NCBI RefSeq assembly: GCF_934330165.1
Contig: NZ_CAKRGI010000007.1
Coordinates: 8,805-72,804 of the forward strand
Direction: 5' to 3'
Source: an uncultured Mediterraneibacter sp.
GTDB taxonomy: Bacteria; Bacillota; Clostridia; Lachnospirales; Lachnospiraceae
DNA length: 64,000 nucleotides
The notes beneath the pieces were generated by a model. It was given only the letters and a program-made list of their open reading frames with translations, had not been told where the DNA came from and did not search any database. The translations under genes were made by a program, and so were the position numbers. Position 1 is the stretch's first letter. Each line of letters opens with the position of its first letter. Below, one piece after another: positions 11,073 through 19,807 of this stretch.

Positions 11073-13187
11073 TTATTTTCTATACCCATTTCCAGCTGTG
11101 CCCCCCCCGAAAAATCCGGGTGTATCCGGCTTTATATTCGGATATTCATTCTGGGAAATCACTTCCATAAAATACTTTTTCGTATTCTCATATTCAGCTT
11201 TTTCATGCTGCTCATTTGCCTTATCACCGTCCTGGTTACTCTCGGCAAGCCGCTTCTTTACCTTGTCCTGGATCTCTTCCAGGCATTCCAGCAGAATGGG
11301 ATTAAATGCCCCACACTCACCATTTCGGATCATTTCCATTGCCTTTTCATTGGAAAAGCCTTTCTTATAGCACCGCTCACTCACCAGAGCATCATAGACA
11401 TCCGCCAGTGAAACAACCTGTGCCGCGATCGGGATCTGTTCACCTTTCAGTCCATCCGGATATCCTTTTCCATCATACCGTTCATGATGCCATCTGCAGA
11501 TCTGATGTGCGAACTTTACAATTGGTTCGTCCTTGTACATTCCAAGTGTATCCAGAATAGAAGCTCCGATGGTCGTATGTGTATTCATGATCTTCCGTTC
11601 TTCCTCAGTCAGTCTGCCCGGCTTATTCAGGATCTTCTCATCAATTCCGATCTTTCCGATGTCATGCAGGGAAGATGCCGTCGTAATCGTCTGTCTGTCA
11701 GACCACGATAATCCATACCGGTCCGTCTTCCACGTCAGCCTTTCCAGCAACATCTCTGTCAAAAGATTAATATGCAGTACATGCAGACCGCTCTCTCCAT
11801 TTCTGAACTCAACAATCTGACTTAATATACTGATCATCATCCTATTATTTTTCTCTTTTTCATAAACCTGTGCAGTGATCAGTCTTACCAGTCTTCTCTG
11901 CTTTGCATACAACTTGATCGTATTCAATACTCTCCGGTGTACGATACTTGCATCAAACGGTCTGTTGATAAAGTCGGATACTCCCTGATCATATGCCTGA
12001 CGGATACTTGACACAGAATCATCACTGGAAATCATGATCACCGGGATCTTTTCAATAATATGCTGATCATTCATATATTCCAGTACTTTAAATCCATCCA
12101 TGAGCGGCATGACGATATCCAGAAGTACCAGTGAAATATCAGAATCCTTTTTGCAGATAATGTCCAGACACTCCTCACCATTTTTTGCTTCTACGATCTC
12201 AAACTCGTCTTTTAATATCTCGGTAAGTATCATCCTGTTCATTTCTGAATCATCCACGATCAGGATCTTTTCACGCATCGGGATAAGCCCCTGGCTTTCT
12301 TCCGGCACATCAAACGACTGCTGCGTCTGTTCTTCCGTCACCACTTTGTTCTTGTCTCTTTTGGCACGGTACATACAACGATCGGCCCTTAACAGCGTCT
12401 CCCGGATCTCTTTTCCGTTCGTCAATGCACCTCCGATACTGATGGACAGATGAAGCTTCTCATACCCCGGCACAGTCTTCCTGTGGATATTATCCTTGAT
12501 CTCTTCCAGTTTCCGTTCAAAGACATCCTCCTCCACATCCGGCATAATGATCAGAAACTCATCCCCTCCATACCGGATCACGCAATCCGTCTTCCTGATC
12601 GTCTTTTTAATGATACTGACAACCGTTTCCAGTGCCATATCTCCTGCGTTGTGTCCAAAGTTATCATTATAGAATTTAAAGTCATCTACATCCACCATTG
12701 CAACACCCGCATCGATATGCTTTTTCCGCAAATGCTCCTCGTAATATCTGCGGTTATATACTCCTGTCAATGCATCTGTATACAATTCCTTTTTATATCC
12801 ACTCAGCTTTTCAATCAGTGTACTGCTGATGCTCCGATCCACCAGTTCTCCGTCTCCGATCTTACTGATCATCTCCATGATGGCCGGTGTTCCGTCAACT
12901 TCTATATATTTTGCTATCACCTGATAAATATCATCACCGATCAGTTCCATCTTGGTCTTCTGATCATGTTCTGCCAGTACTCTCGCAGAAATACAGTTCT
13001 CACATCGATGACCTTTCTTCCAAAAGTCATAACACTGGCAGGATTTCGCTCTCACTTCATCATTATCCTTTATAATCACCTCATGAAGCAGATCTGCATC
13101 CAATATACGGACTACGTCAAATACCTTCTGCATCTGTGCAGCCATATTTTTTACTTCCTGTACAGTCATCTTAGAATCCGATCCCAT
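11073..13187 (-). CDS. GGDEF - receiver - HD-GYP c-di-GMP protein
   Basis: The 704-residue protein has an N-terminal region with four cysteines (C50, C52, C62, C65) that could bind metal. A complete diguanylate cyclase domain follows (RYGGDEF, GGDEF at 207-211) with an inhibitory RxxD site (RKTD, 198-201) exactly five residues before it. A receiver (KILIVDDSEMNR, LLDIVMPLMDG) comes next. The C-terminus is an HD-GYP phosphodiesterase (LHDIGKIG, HHERYDGKGYPDGL). It can in principle both make and degrade c-di-GMP, switched by phosphorylation of the receiver. It heads an operon with Hpt and the ABC transporter. The start codon follows an in-frame stop directly; AAGGAA lies about ten bases upstream. 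Confidence 0.9.
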   Translation of the reverse strand: MGSDSKMTVQEVKNMAAQMQKVFDVVRILDADLLHEVIIKDNDEVRAKSCQCYDFWKKGHRCENCISARVLAEHDQKTKMELIGDDIYQVIAKYIEVDGTPAIMEMISKIGDGELVDRSISSTLIEKLSGYKKELYTDALTGVYNRRYYEEHLRKKHIDAGVAMVDVDDFKFYNDNFGHNAGDMALETVVSIIKKTIRKTDCVIRYGGDEFLIIMPDVEEDVFERKLEEIKDNIHRKTVPGYEKLHLSISIGGALTNGKEIRETLLRADRCMYRAKRDKNKVVTEEQTQQSFDVPEESQGLIPMREKILIVDDSEMNRMILTEILKDEFEIVEAKNGEECLDIICKKDSDISLVLLDIVMPLMDGFKVLEYMNDQHIIEKIPVIMISSDDSVSSIRQAYDQGVSDFINRPFDASIVHRRVLNTIKLYAKQRRLVRLITAQVYEKEKNNRMMISILSQIVEFRNGESGLHVLHINLLTEMLLERLTWKTDRYGLSWSDRQTITTASSLHDIGKIGIDEKILNKPGRLTEEERKIMNTHTTIGASILDTLGMYKDEPIVKFAHQICRWHHERYDGKGYPDGLKGEQIPIAAQVVSLADVYDALVSERCYKKGFSNEKAMEMIRNGECGAFNPILLECLEEIQDKVKKRLAESNQDGDKANEQHEKAEYENTKKYFMEVISQNEYPNIKPDTPGFFGGGTAGNGYRK

Positions 13188-13427
13188 TCAACCCCGTTCC
13201 TTTCTCATCTCTTCCAGACACTTTTTACATATCTGCAAATATAGTCCGGTCTCTTTCCGCAACCGTCTTACTTCCACTTCTTCATAATGAAATATTATAC
13301 TCTTCCTGCTGAATTTTGGAAGAAGAAATATGGTTATTTTATCATTTGTCTGACCTGCTTTCAATTGGCACAACTCCTGTGGTCTAGGATTCCAACTTTT
13401 AATTCATATCCATTACACTGAGAAATA

Positions 13428-13436
13428 TGCTATAAT
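13428..13436 (+). promoter_or_regulatory. Extended -10 promoter for the S24/S26 peptidase gene
   Basis: TG-c-TATAAT lies about 95 bases upstream of the ATG at 13531, leaving a leader of roughly 88 bases. No strong -35 is visible. Confidence 0.5.
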
Positions 13437-13530
13437 AGGCATCATCTGAAGATACAGGATTTTTATAACCAAAGAGCGTCGTCCTCTACAGGACAATTCT
13501 TCTTTTGAAATGATAGCAGGAGGATAAATC

Positions 13531-13995
13531 ATGGATCTTAACTCTGTACTCTCCCGGAAAGAACTCTCTGTCGATATTGAACAGCTTCTTGCAGACGGAA
13601 AACGGATAGAGGTCAGCCCACAGGGGTTCAGTATGTACCCGCTTTTTATTCCCGGACGTGATTCTGCCATTCTGGAGCAGACTCCCTTCTCCATGCTTTG
13701 CAAAGGAGACGTGGTCCTTTATCGCAGGACTCACAGTATTCTGGTTCTGCACCGCATCTGCAGAATAGATGGGACAAAATGTTATATGGTCGGGGATAAC
13801 CAATGGGAGATCGAGGGACCGCTGGATGCAGAACAGATATACGGAAAGCTGATCGCTGTCAGACGTAACGGGAAAACTTTCTCAGTAAAGAACCCTGTCT
13901 ACCGGATCCTGAGTGGTCTCTGGCTCTGGATGCTTCCAGTCCGGCCATTTTGCTTCCGCCTAAGCACCTCAATTAAAAAAAGATTACTCAAGTAA
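13531..13995 (+). CDS. S24/S26 family peptidase (signal-peptidase-like)
   Basis: The 154-residue protein has the serine motif GFSMYPLF near residue 33, then GDVVLYRR and VLHRI, then MVGDNQWEIEGP. Bacterial signal peptidases use Ser-Lys; the Ser-His arrangement here (SMYP plus LHR) matches the archaeal/ER-type branch that includes SipW. A hydrophobic C-terminal segment (LSGLWLWMLPV) could sit in the membrane. Its place beside PqqD-like and nucleotidyltransferase genes suggests it trims a specific peptide rather than acting as the general signal peptidase. AGGAGG lies seven bases before the ATG. The 3' end overlaps the convergent PqqD-like gene by 12 bases. Confidence 0.85.
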   Translation: MDLNSVLSRKELSVDIEQLLADGKRIEVSPQGFSMYPLFIPGRDSAILEQTPFSMLCKGDVVLYRRTHSILVLHRICRIDGTKCYMVGDNQWEIEGPLDAEQIYGKLIAVRRNGKTFSVKNPVYRILSGLWLWMLPVRPFCFRLSTSIKKRLLK

Positions 13996-14247
13996 TCCCT
14001 TTTCCTTCATAACCCCGACAACCTGTCTCACATCCTCTGCAACGGCCTCTTCCTCTGCATGATATTCCCGGCTGATCATCTGGATCAGTCCATCTATGCC
14101 TGTTGCTTCTTCTACATGGCTGTAAATATAGGCCGCCGTTCCCGTCAGTGTAAATACTTCATTTACTTCTTCTGCTTTTTTTCCTGTCGGGACTATCACA
14201 TATTCATCCGCAATCTTTTTCAGTAAAAATCCTTCTGCTCTCTTCAT
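13984..14247 (-). CDS. Stand-alone PqqD family protein
   Basis: The 87 residues match the PqqD fold: EGFLLKKIADEYVIVPTG, then FTLTGTAAYIYSHVEEATGIDGLIQMISREY, and a final helix VVGVMKEKGLLE. PqqD-type domains recognise leader peptides and hand them to a modifying enzyme. Together with the PqqD-like head of the kinase at 7214, this locus has two such domains. It is encoded opposite to the peptidase, overlapping its end. Its promoter must lie in the 85 bases shared with the divergent nucleotidyltransferase gene. Confidence 0.87.
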   Translation of the reverse strand: MKRAEGFLLKKIADEYVIVPTGKKAEEVNEVFTLTGTAAYIYSHVEEATGIDGLIQMISREYHAEEEAVAEDVRQVVGVMKEKGLLE

Positions 14248-14275
14248 TTTCCAACTCTTTCTTTTCGTAAATATT

Positions 14276-14304
14276 TTTTCATTTCCAGCTTTTTATGATA
14301 TACT
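14276..14304 (+). promoter_or_regulatory. Promoter for the nucleotidyltransferase gene
   Basis: TTTTCA (14276-14281), a 17-base spacer and TATACT (14299-14304), with an extended TG one base before the -10. AAGGAGG follows just before the ATG at 14333. Confidence 0.5.
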
Positions 14305-14332
14305 GGTCTCAGTTTTTATTAAGGAGGATAGT

Positions 14333-15526
14333 ATGGAGCTGTCACATATCACTTATCTCAATATCATAAAAAATGTTGATCTGACACCCCCGGAATCCGT
14401 CACGATTCCACCGCAGATAAAGCCGGCGCTGGTTACCCTTGCTTCAAGACATGCCACGCTTCCGTTTCTTCTGCCTTATATTAATGATCCACAATATCTT
14501 CCCCTGTTAAAGCAACAGGCTAAGAGGATGCTTCTCAACTACTGTCAGATTGAACAGTTTACCCGTCGCATCGTCTCCATTTTTGAAAAGGAACAGATTC
14601 CTTATTTTCTTCTGAAAGGGATCAGTTTATGTGACTGCTATCCCATACCGGAATATAGAAAACTGGGTGATGTGGATCTCTATATCAATGACCCCCCGGC
14701 TCTTGAAAAAGCAAAAAAACTGCTGAAGCAGAATGGCTTCGTTCTTCAGGATGAACTCAGTGACCATCATCTGACCTATTCCTACACCTTTCCTGCGATC
14801 GACCGGACCTGCCTCTTAGAGCTGCATTTCCGCATAACCGGACTATACCAGTATGCTCCGGCAAATGCAGTCGTAGATGAGGTTTTTTCTGCAAATATTT
14901 TGAAGCACACCTGCCAGACTGTAAACGGAATTTCCTACTCCGTACTTCCTCCAACCGAATATACCTTTTATATGCTTCATCATATGTTAAAGCATTACCT
15001 TTACAGCGGTTTCGGGATCCGTCTGTTATGTGACTTTACTTTTTACCTGAAGCGTCATGCCCGGGAGATTAATTTTCAAAGGATCCATGACTGGTGTACC
15101 CGTTCCCGTATCTTTCATTTTTACGAAATTATCCTTCAGTCCTGCCGCCTCTATCTCGGTCTGTCGGATACAATTGATCCTGAGATCCAATACAAAGAAA
15201 CGGATTGTGAACAGTTTATCCTAAAAATTCTTTCTGATAATGATATGGGAACTGTAACGGGAAATACGCTCGTCGGAAGCGGATCTTACCGCAGGATCAC
15301 CCCTCTGACTTATTTTAAAGAGGGACATCTGCAAATGCATGTGCGTTTTCCCCGGATTGGAAAATGTCCGCTTTTATGGCCTGCCCTGTGGGGCATTACT
15401 TTCTTCTGCTTTGTCAGAAATACTTATAAGCTCCGCAGGACAACCTTACGTGACACACTCCATGCATTTCATAAAAGTAACGAAAATTCCCAGCTTATCC
15501 GGATTTTTGATAACAGCGATTCATGA
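14333..15526 (+). CDS. Nucleotidyltransferase family protein (NTP_transf_5 type)
   Basis: The 397-residue protein shows the family core YFLLKGISLCDCYPIPEYRK followed directly by LGDVDLYI, where the GDVDL aspartates would bind metal. Further on is a FYMLHHMLKHY helix. Members of this family are mostly uncharacterised; one in the pseudomycoidin lasso cluster was linked to sugar addition on the phosphorylated peptide. Its co-occurrence here with an HprK-like kinase repeats that pairing without lasso synthetase genes. A ribosome site AAGGAGG is present. It converges on a GT2 gene, sharing a terminator. Confidence 0.82.
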   Translation: MELSHITYLNIIKNVDLTPPESVTIPPQIKPALVTLASRHATLPFLLPYINDPQYLPLLKQQAKRMLLNYCQIEQFTRRIVSIFEKEQIPYFLLKGISLCDCYPIPEYRKLGDVDLYINDPPALEKAKKLLKQNGFVLQDELSDHHLTYSYTFPAIDRTCLLELHFRITGLYQYAPANAVVDEVFSANILKHTCQTVNGISYSVLPPTEYTFYMLHHMLKHYLYSGFGIRLLCDFTFYLKRHAREINFQRIHDWCTRSRIFHFYEIILQSCRLYLGLSDTIDPEIQYKETDCEQFILKILSDNDMGTVTGNTLVGSGSYRRITPLTYFKEGHLQMHVRFPRIGKCPLLWPALWGITFFCFVRNTYKLRRTTLRDTLHAFHKSNENSQLIRIFDNSDS

Positions 15527-15542
15527 CCGGATTGCTGTTATC
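15509..15542. terminator. Convergent hairpin terminator
   Basis: GATAACAGC (15509-15517) pairs with GCTGTTATC (15534-15542) around a 16-base loop. Rightward it is followed by TTATTTCTTC. It overlaps the last codons of the nucleotidyltransferase gene and abuts the end of the GT2 gene, so it can stop both. Confidence 0.65.
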
Positions 15543-16640
15543 TTATTTCTTCTTTCCTCTAAGTCCTGTATCAGAAAGCAGCTCATCAATCTTAAGATCG
15601 ATCAGCAGCTTAATCCCCAGGGAAAGTCCTGCAAAGAAATGCATCTTCATTCCGAAGGCAAATCCCCGTATCATCATTTTCCACATCACCTGGGATAACT
15701 CCCGGATATGCGGATCTTTCAGCAATGCCTGGAAGCATTCTCTGCCGGTTTCATTTTTTCCGTAGATCCTCACCATCTTCCATACTGCCCACAAAGACTT
15801 TTTATGTTCTACATACTCCATTTTCGCGTCAAAAAAAGCTGCGAAAAAAATAATATACCGTGGAAGAGTTTCATACCGGTCATCTGTTCCGATCTTTTCC
15901 TGCTCTTTCTGTTCTTCGATCCATTGCTCCAGTTCCTCTGCAATCCCAAGCCAGCATCGACTCGACTGCTCTTTATACCTGTATGACACGGACTGGTCAT
16001 TTTTCCGGTAAGTATATCCTACCGTTTCCAGAAATGTATATCCTGCTCCATTAATATAACACTGTAAATTAAATAATTTATCCTCTGCATATTCAAAATC
16101 CGAAAATTTCAGGTTCTTTTTCTCCAGAAATTCTCTTCTGTATAATTTCCCCCAGACATAGGACAGTATCCCGACTGAAAAGAATCCACGGAAACGAAAT
16201 TCCTCTGAATTACGATCCAGCATCGAAAAGGCTCTATGCCCGGTTACAGGCAAAAATTTCCCTTCCCACAACCGTTCATAATTACAAACGGCAATATCAC
16301 AGTCCGTCTTTCCCAAAACCATAACAAACTGCTCCACGATCTTAGGATCCGGCAAATAATCATCTGCATCCACGAACAGAATATACTCCCCTTCGGCATT
16401 CTCAAGTCCACAATTCCGGGCTGTTCCGGGAGTAAGTTTCTCTTTCTTCAGTATATGGATACGGGAATCCTTTTTTTCATATTCTGACGCAATATCCATA
16501 CTTTTATCATCAGAACCACACTCTACGATCAGGAGTTCCAGATTCTCATAACTCTGACAGATAATACTGTCTAATGCTTCTTTTAAATAAGCCTGTGCAT
16601 TATACACCGGAATGATAACCGATACTTTTCCCTTATGCAT
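15543..16640 (-). CDS. Glycosyltransferase family 2
   Basis: The N-terminal GT-A domain is clear: VSVIIPVYNAQAYLKEALDS, ECGSDDKS, TARNCGLENAEGEYILFVDADDYL, with the DAD metal-binding motif. About 365 residues, the usual size for polysaccharide GT2 enzymes. The start is taken at the ATG at 16638-16640, with GGAG nine bases upstream; a GTG six bases earlier is too close to it. It follows the flippase gene and is the last gene of the exopolysaccharide block. Donor and acceptor sugars cannot be read from sequence. Confidence 0.88.
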   Translation of the reverse strand: MHKGKVSVIIPVYNAQAYLKEALDSIICQSYENLELLIVECGSDDKSMDIASEYEKKDSRIHILKKEKLTPGTARNCGLENAEGEYILFVDADDYLPDPKIVEQFVMVLGKTDCDIAVCNYERLWEGKFLPVTGHRAFSMLDRNSEEFRFRGFFSVGILSYVWGKLYRREFLEKKNLKFSDFEYAEDKLFNLQCYINGAGYTFLETVGYTYRKNDQSVSYRYKEQSSRCWLGIAEELEQWIEEQKEQEKIGTDDRYETLPRYIIFFAAFFDAKMEYVEHKKSLWAVWKMVRIYGKNETGRECFQALLKDPHIRELSQVMWKMMIRGFAFGMKMHFFAGLSLGIKLLIDLKIDELLSDTGLRGKKK

Positions 16641-16680
16641 CTTCACCCGCTCCGCTTTTTTTCATGTTACTGTGCTGCTT

Positions 16681-18228
16681 TTACTTTTTGAAAATCCTGT
16701 TCCTAAGCTTTTCAAAAATCCGCTTTGCCAATCCAAGTGCCGCCCGAAATTCTTCCGTTCTTCCATAACTAAGGAAAAGAATAATATTAGGAACAACCGC
16801 ACACACTACCAGCCTGAAAATCAATGTAACCAGTGGTCCTGAAGTAATCAGCTTACAGCACTGATCCGCACACCACCAGGCTACTGCCATCACCAGAAGA
16901 TTCCCTGCGTATCTTGTGAAAAAGATCCATGGTGATTTTCCAAACCGGTGCTTATAAATAATATATGGTTCCACCCATACCGAAGTCAGTACTGTGCTGC
17001 AGAATGTTCCTGCAAATACCCCTGCGATCCCGAATCTCGTTACAAGAAAAATGGAAATCCCAAGATTCAGTACTGCTTCCACAATCGCTTTATACCGGTC
17101 ATACCAGAAAAGACCCATAGATTCTTTGAAGATCAGTACCGACTTTCTACAGCCGTTAATAAAAAAATTGATACAGAGAATCAGAACAATTTCCCGCTGG
17201 AACAGATATTTCTTTCCAAATGCCAGTTCTACAAAAGGATTTAACATCTCAAATAAGCAAATTCCTGCAAGTCCGTACATCCACTGTCCAATAAAAAATA
17301 ACTGTCTGAAGACCGAGTGGATCTTCTCCTTATCTTCCGTCGCTCCAAGATTCCCCACGCTCGCCGTCACTCCCTGAAATGCCTGATCGAGGATCTGACG
17401 GATTGATCCGATCACCAGATAATAATTGGAGTAAATTCCGGCACTGACAACTCCTACAAAGCTGGAGATCAGAAGATTATCCGTATTATTTACGACCACA
17501 TTTCCCAGCTTATGCATCAGCATCGCCTTGACATTTTTCAAAATATCCTGCCGTTCTTCTGCCGGAAGCTTCTCATGACACGGTTCTCTCAGATATGGGA
17601 ACAGCTCATCTGCTTTCCTGGACATAGAAACATTTCCAAGGAATGTACAGGAAACGGCCACTATCAGAAAGAGGATAAAATTCCCCGTTGTCAGAAGCAC
17701 CAGAATCTGCAGGATATCCTGAAGTACCAGAAATCCATTATGAAATAATATGGTCAGATAATTCATCTGATGTGCATCTACCAATGTCTTTTTGTAGATC
17801 AGCAGATACGATATTACTGAATTGGTCAGGTACAGAAGATAGATCAGGATCAGATGATCCACATCCGGCCGGTTCTTCATCAATACATCCAGAAAAGGAA
17901 TCAGCAGTAACCCTGCTGCCAGCACAATCGTCGCCGTAACCCGGTAAAATGTTCTGAACATCCGCATCAGGATCTGCTGCTTCCTGATCTCTTTTCTGGC
18001 AATCGGTCCATAAAGTGCATATGTAATTGCAGTTCCGACTCCCAGTTCAGAAAGGGAAAGAATATTCAGAATATCTGTAAAAAGACCATTGATTCCTACG
18101 TATCCCTCACTTAATGTTCTTGTAAATACAACTCTTGTCAGAAATCCCATGAAAATAGCTGTCGCCTGTGCAATAAATGCCACAGTTGTATTCATGACCG
18201 AATATTCTGTTCTGGTCTTCTGTCTCAC
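16681..18228 (-). CDS. Wzx/PST-type oligosaccharide flippase
   Basis: About 515 residues with 12 to 14 predicted transmembrane segments. The beginning (VMNTTVAFIAQATAIFMGFLTR, VGINGLFTDILNILSLSELGVGTAI) is typical of the MATE-like polysaccharide transporter superfamily. These proteins flip lipid-linked glycans across the membrane. A GTG start at 18226-18228 is preferred because GGAGG lies eight bases upstream; a TTG six bases earlier is too near it. It forms a two-gene unit with the GT2 at 15543, divergent from the DUF4832 gene at 18353. It is distinct from PelG, so the locus has two export routes. Confidence 0.87.
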   Translation of the reverse strand: MRQKTRTEYSVMNTTVAFIAQATAIFMGFLTRVVFTRTLSEGYVGINGLFTDILNILSLSELGVGTAITYALYGPIARKEIRKQQILMRMFRTFYRVTATIVLAAGLLLIPFLDVLMKNRPDVDHLILIYLLYLTNSVISYLLIYKKTLVDAHQMNYLTILFHNGFLVLQDILQILVLLTTGNFILFLIVAVSCTFLGNVSMSRKADELFPYLREPCHEKLPAEERQDILKNVKAMLMHKLGNVVVNNTDNLLISSFVGVVSAGIYSNYYLVIGSIRQILDQAFQGVTASVGNLGATEDKEKIHSVFRQLFFIGQWMYGLAGICLFEMLNPFVELAFGKKYLFQREIVLILCINFFINGCRKSVLIFKESMGLFWYDRYKAIVEAVLNLGISIFLVTRFGIAGVFAGTFCSTVLTSVWVEPYIIYKHRFGKSPWIFFTRYAGNLLVMAVAWWCADQCCKLITSGPLVTLIFRLVVCAVVPNIILFLSYGRTEEFRAALGLAKRIFEKLRNRIFKK

Positions 18229-18290
18229 TTTCAATCCCTCCAGTTTTGTTCAAAGATAGCTTTTCTTTCTTATTTATGTTAGACTACACT

Positions 18291-18321
18291 ATTATAACGA
18301 ATTACGAAACTATTGTATACT
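18291..18321. promoter_or_regulatory. Divergent promoter region between flippase and DUF4832 genes
   Basis: Leftward a TATAAT (read on the minus strand at 18291-18296) and rightward a TATACT (18316-18321) face away from each other. Both lack strong -35 boxes. The two promoters share about 25 bases, so one regulator could control both units. Confidence 0.4.
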
Positions 18322-18352
18322 GGTATTTTTACATCAAAAAGGACTGTCCATT

Positions 18353-19807
18353 ATGAAAAAACGATTCCATATTATTTCCCTTGCAGTGCATTTCCTGCTA
18401 TTTGCTTTCTGTCTGTGTGCAGTGATGATTGTCTGTATTTTTTTCTTTCACTCCCGGCAATTAAAAATTGCCTATACGCAGGTCGTTTCCGACGAATCCG
18501 CTGCCTTTGTCTCCAACCCCTATTGCGGATTTTATCAGATGAGCGGTTACACCCTCTCGGAAGATGCAACTGCAGAGTCTGCCGCTGCATGGGGAACGCA
18601 GTGCTGTAAAGCAGATTCCCACGGGCTTCTGCTGCTTGAGATCAACCTGAAAAATTATGCAGACCGGTCTTTAAGCCAGAACGCTCTCTTGCAGCTCGAC
18701 AGTATCCTGACTTCCTGCGCCACAGAGAAAAAGCCTGTCATTCTACGGTTTCTCTATGACTGGGACGGAAATGCACTCTCCTGTGAACCATCCGACTTTT
18801 CCAGGATCAAAAGCCATATGAAGCAGCTGTCTGCAACGGTGAATGCCCATGCTGATATCGTCTATCTGCTGCAAGGTGTCTTTACCGGCAATAACGGAGA
18901 AATGCATGGTACCCGTTATGGCAGTGCCGATCAGGTACGACAGCTGATGGAACAACTGGATCAGGTAATTGACAGAGGGATTTTTCTTTCCGTCCGCACT
19001 CCGGCACATTTACGCAGTATTCTGCGGAATAAGTCCCCTCTTACCGCTGATCTTGCAGGCGGGAATACACTGAATGCACGTCTCGGACTTTATAATGACG
19101 GAATGCTTGGCTCTGTCTATGATCTCGGGACTTATGACGATACACCCCTGAAAGACCCGTCCGATTTTGAAGAAAAGGGAACACGTGAAGAAGAACTGGA
19201 TTTCCAGTCTGCCTTATGCCAGTACGTTCCGAACGGCGGGGAAGTCACCGTCGATAACCCGTATAATGATCTGGACAATGCAGTCCGCGACCTGCGGAAA
19301 ATGCATGTATCGTATCTGAACATTGCACATGATGCCGCTGTCATCAACAAATGGAAAGGAACTGTCTATAAAGGGAATGACATCTTTTCCAACTGCACCG
19401 GCTTTGACTATATCAATGCCCATCTGGGGTACCGCTATGTCTTAAAAGAATCCTCAGTGGAGTTCCATCAGCTTGACAATGCCAATGCAATACTGTATCT
19501 GACAATTGAAAATACAGGATTTGCACCTGCCTACCGGCAGTTTGATGTCACCCTCACCGCTACCCGGGAAAATGACCAGAAAGTCTTCACCATTGATCAG
19601 ACCATTGATAACCGGAAAATCGGAGGCACCGATACTGTCACCTTTCAGACGGATCTGGATGTCCGCTCCATGGGAAAGGGGACTTATTCCATCTCTCTTC
19701 AGATGACAGATCCTTCTACAGGTCAGACGATCCACTTTGCCAATTCAGGTTCTGAAGATAAAGATCTCCTTTCACTCGGAACTCTGGAGATAAAGATGCC
19801 CCAGTAA
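18353..19807 (+). CDS. DUF4832/DUF4874 protein with N-terminal membrane anchor
   Basis: The 484-residue protein starts with a long hydrophobic segment (residues 8-34) and then a glycosidase-like TIM-barrel region: NPYCGFYQM, LLLLEINLKNYADR, PVILRFLYDWDGNA, LLQGVFTGNNGEMHGTRYG, and LSVRTPAHLR. This pattern (NPxRG start, RFxYD, GExH) is that of DUF4874 followed by a C-terminal DUF4832 beta domain. Members sit in polysaccharide loci and are thought to act on glycans, without proven activity. It is the only plus-strand gene in the exopolysaccharide block and its 3' end overlaps a paralogue on the other strand by 36 bases. Confidence 0.8.
   Translation: MKKRFHIISLAVHFLLFAFCLCAVMIVCIFFFHSRQLKIAYTQVVSDESAAFVSNPYCGFYQMSGYTLSEDATAESAAAWGTQCCKADSHGLLLLEINLKNYADRSLSQNALLQLDSILTSCATEKKPVILRFLYDWDGNALSCEPSDFSRIKSHMKQLSATVNAHADIVYLLQGVFTGNNGEMHGTRYGSADQVRQLMEQLDQVIDRGIFLSVRTPAHLRSILRNKSPLTADLAGGNTLNARLGLYNDGMLGSVYDLGTYDDTPLKDPSDFEEKGTREEELDFQSALCQYVPNGGEVTVDNPYNDLDNAVRDLRKMHVSYLNIAHDAAVINKWKGTVYKGNDIFSNCTGFDYINAHLGYRYVLKESSVEFHQLDNANAILYLTIENTGFAPAYRQFDVTLTATRENDQKVFTIDQTIDNRKIGGTDTVTFQTDLDVRSMGKGTYSISLQMTDPSTGQTIHFANSGSEDKDLLSLGTLEIKMPQ

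Noticed and set aside
13188-13373. 61-residue minus-strand ORF ending directly before the GGDEF gene
   Set aside because: No ribosome site, no recognisable motif and composition like non-coding leader. It may simply be the untranslated leader of the GGDEF gene.
7214-15526. Classical lasso-peptide or lanthipeptide cluster
   Set aside because: No asparagine-synthetase-like cyclase, B1/B2 protein or lanthionine synthetase is encoded, and the small protein has no cysteine. Only the tailoring-type parts are present.
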